In this document: piece by piece, positions 6,595 to 6,725 of the stretch
Layout: the number at the start of each line of letters is the position of its first letter
Position numbering within the stretch: position 1 is the first letter of the stretch
From: JAQGMO01 sp050954505
GTDB taxonomy: Bacteria; Pseudomonadota; Gammaproteobacteria; Burkholderiales; Burkholderiaceae_D
NCBI GenBank assembly: GCA_050954505.1
Contig: JBPBPY010000486.1
Location: forward strand, 1-6,725
DNA: 6,725 nucleotides
Reading direction: 5' to 3'
Translations under genes and position numbers: made by a program
The notes under the pieces: generated by a model
Told to the model about the DNA's origin: nothing
Databases searched by the model: none
What the model saw: the letters and a program-made list of their open reading frames with translations, nothing else

Positions 6595-6717
6595 ATGGAA
6601 GTGAAATATTTCGTGGTTGGCAATGACGGGATCTCCTGGCATGCCGGGATTTGCAATCGTCAGTCCGCCATGAAACCATTCAAAAAAACCGGACTGAAAA
6701 ACGCTTTCGGAAAATGA
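6595..6717 (+). CDS. Possible small ORF, 40 residues, unknown function
   Basis: From the ATG at 6595 the frame runs 40 codons to a TGA at 6715-6717. The peptide begins MEVKYFVVGNDGISWHAGIC and ends in a Lys-rich stretch (KPFKKTGLKNAFGK), so it is basic and has two Cys-free termini with a single Cys at residue 20. It shares the frame of the M23 gene, and the frame is open from the M23 stop codon. The stop overlaps an ATG at 6714 as ATGA, an arrangement often seen in translationally coupled genes. Against it: no clear ribosome binding site, a length that can occur by chance, and no family I recognise. It could be a leader peptide, a coupled small gene or non-coding sequence. Confidence 0.25.
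   Translation: MEVKYFVVGNDGISWHAGICNRQSAMKPFKKTGLKNAFGK
6634..6652 (+). terminator. Weak terminator-like hairpin
   Basis: TCCTGG (6634-6639) pairs with CCGGGA (6644-6649), including one G-T pair, around a CATG loop, followed by only TTT. The stem is short and the T-run poor. It also lies inside the possible small ORF at 6595-6717, so both calls cannot easily be right. Confidence 0.2.
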
Positions 6718-6725
6718 AAAAGGCA
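6714..6725 (+). CDS. Possible start of the next gene (MKKA...), truncated by window
   Basis: ATG AAA AAG GCA at the right edge resembles the start of a signal peptide. It overlaps the TGA of the 40-codon ORF by four bases (ATGA). Only four codons are visible and the upstream CGGA is a poor ribosome binding site. The AT-richer 55 bases before the edge would fit a gene start. Confidence 0.22.

Overview
The window is about 60% GC with long, densely packed genes. The protein types (a betaproteobacterial-style M23 endopeptidase and a LapB/LssB-type type I secretion pair) suggest a member of the Burkholderiales, possibly Oxalobacteraceae. That placement is inferred from protein resemblance; no rRNA or other marker gene is present.

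Layout, left to right. (1) Positions 1-1092, plus strand: the C-terminal 363 residues of a hybrid sensor histidine kinase, with the end of the HisKA helix, a complete HATPase domain and a C-terminal receiver domain. The sensor part lies off the left edge. (2) Positions 1095-4863, minus strand: a two-gene type I secretion operon. An ABC exporter with a degenerate C39-like N-terminal domain (2680-4863) is followed, with a 17-nt overlap, by an HlyD-family membrane fusion protein (1095-2696). The fusion protein converges on the kinase with only 2 nt between the stop codons. (3) Positions 4864-5151: a divergent intergenic region with an AT-rich core, a candidate promoter for the secretion operon, a perfect 9-bp inverted repeat with a 21-nt spacer, and a 14-bp tandem duplication. 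(4) Positions 5152-6534, plus strand: an exported M23 (LytM-type) peptidoglycan endopeptidase with an unusual Ala/Thr-rich segment between its N-terminal domain and the catalytic domain. (5) Positions 6535-6725: a short AT-richer tail holding a possible 40-codon ORF whose stop overlaps (ATGA) an ATG at 6714.

The ABC exporter and the fusion protein would form the inner-membrane part of a type I secretion channel. By analogy with LapB/LapC/LapE such a channel would export a large RTX-type adhesin through a TolC-like outer-membrane protein. Neither a substrate nor an outer-membrane partner is in the window. The endopeptidase acts in the periplasm on peptidoglycan; its position divergent from the exporter may be coincidental or reflect shared control through the intergenic region. 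I do not see a clear undescribed system. The most distinctive items are the rearranged M23 architecture with its ACA/GCA-rich expansion, the intergenic inverted repeat, and the possible small ORF at the right edge.
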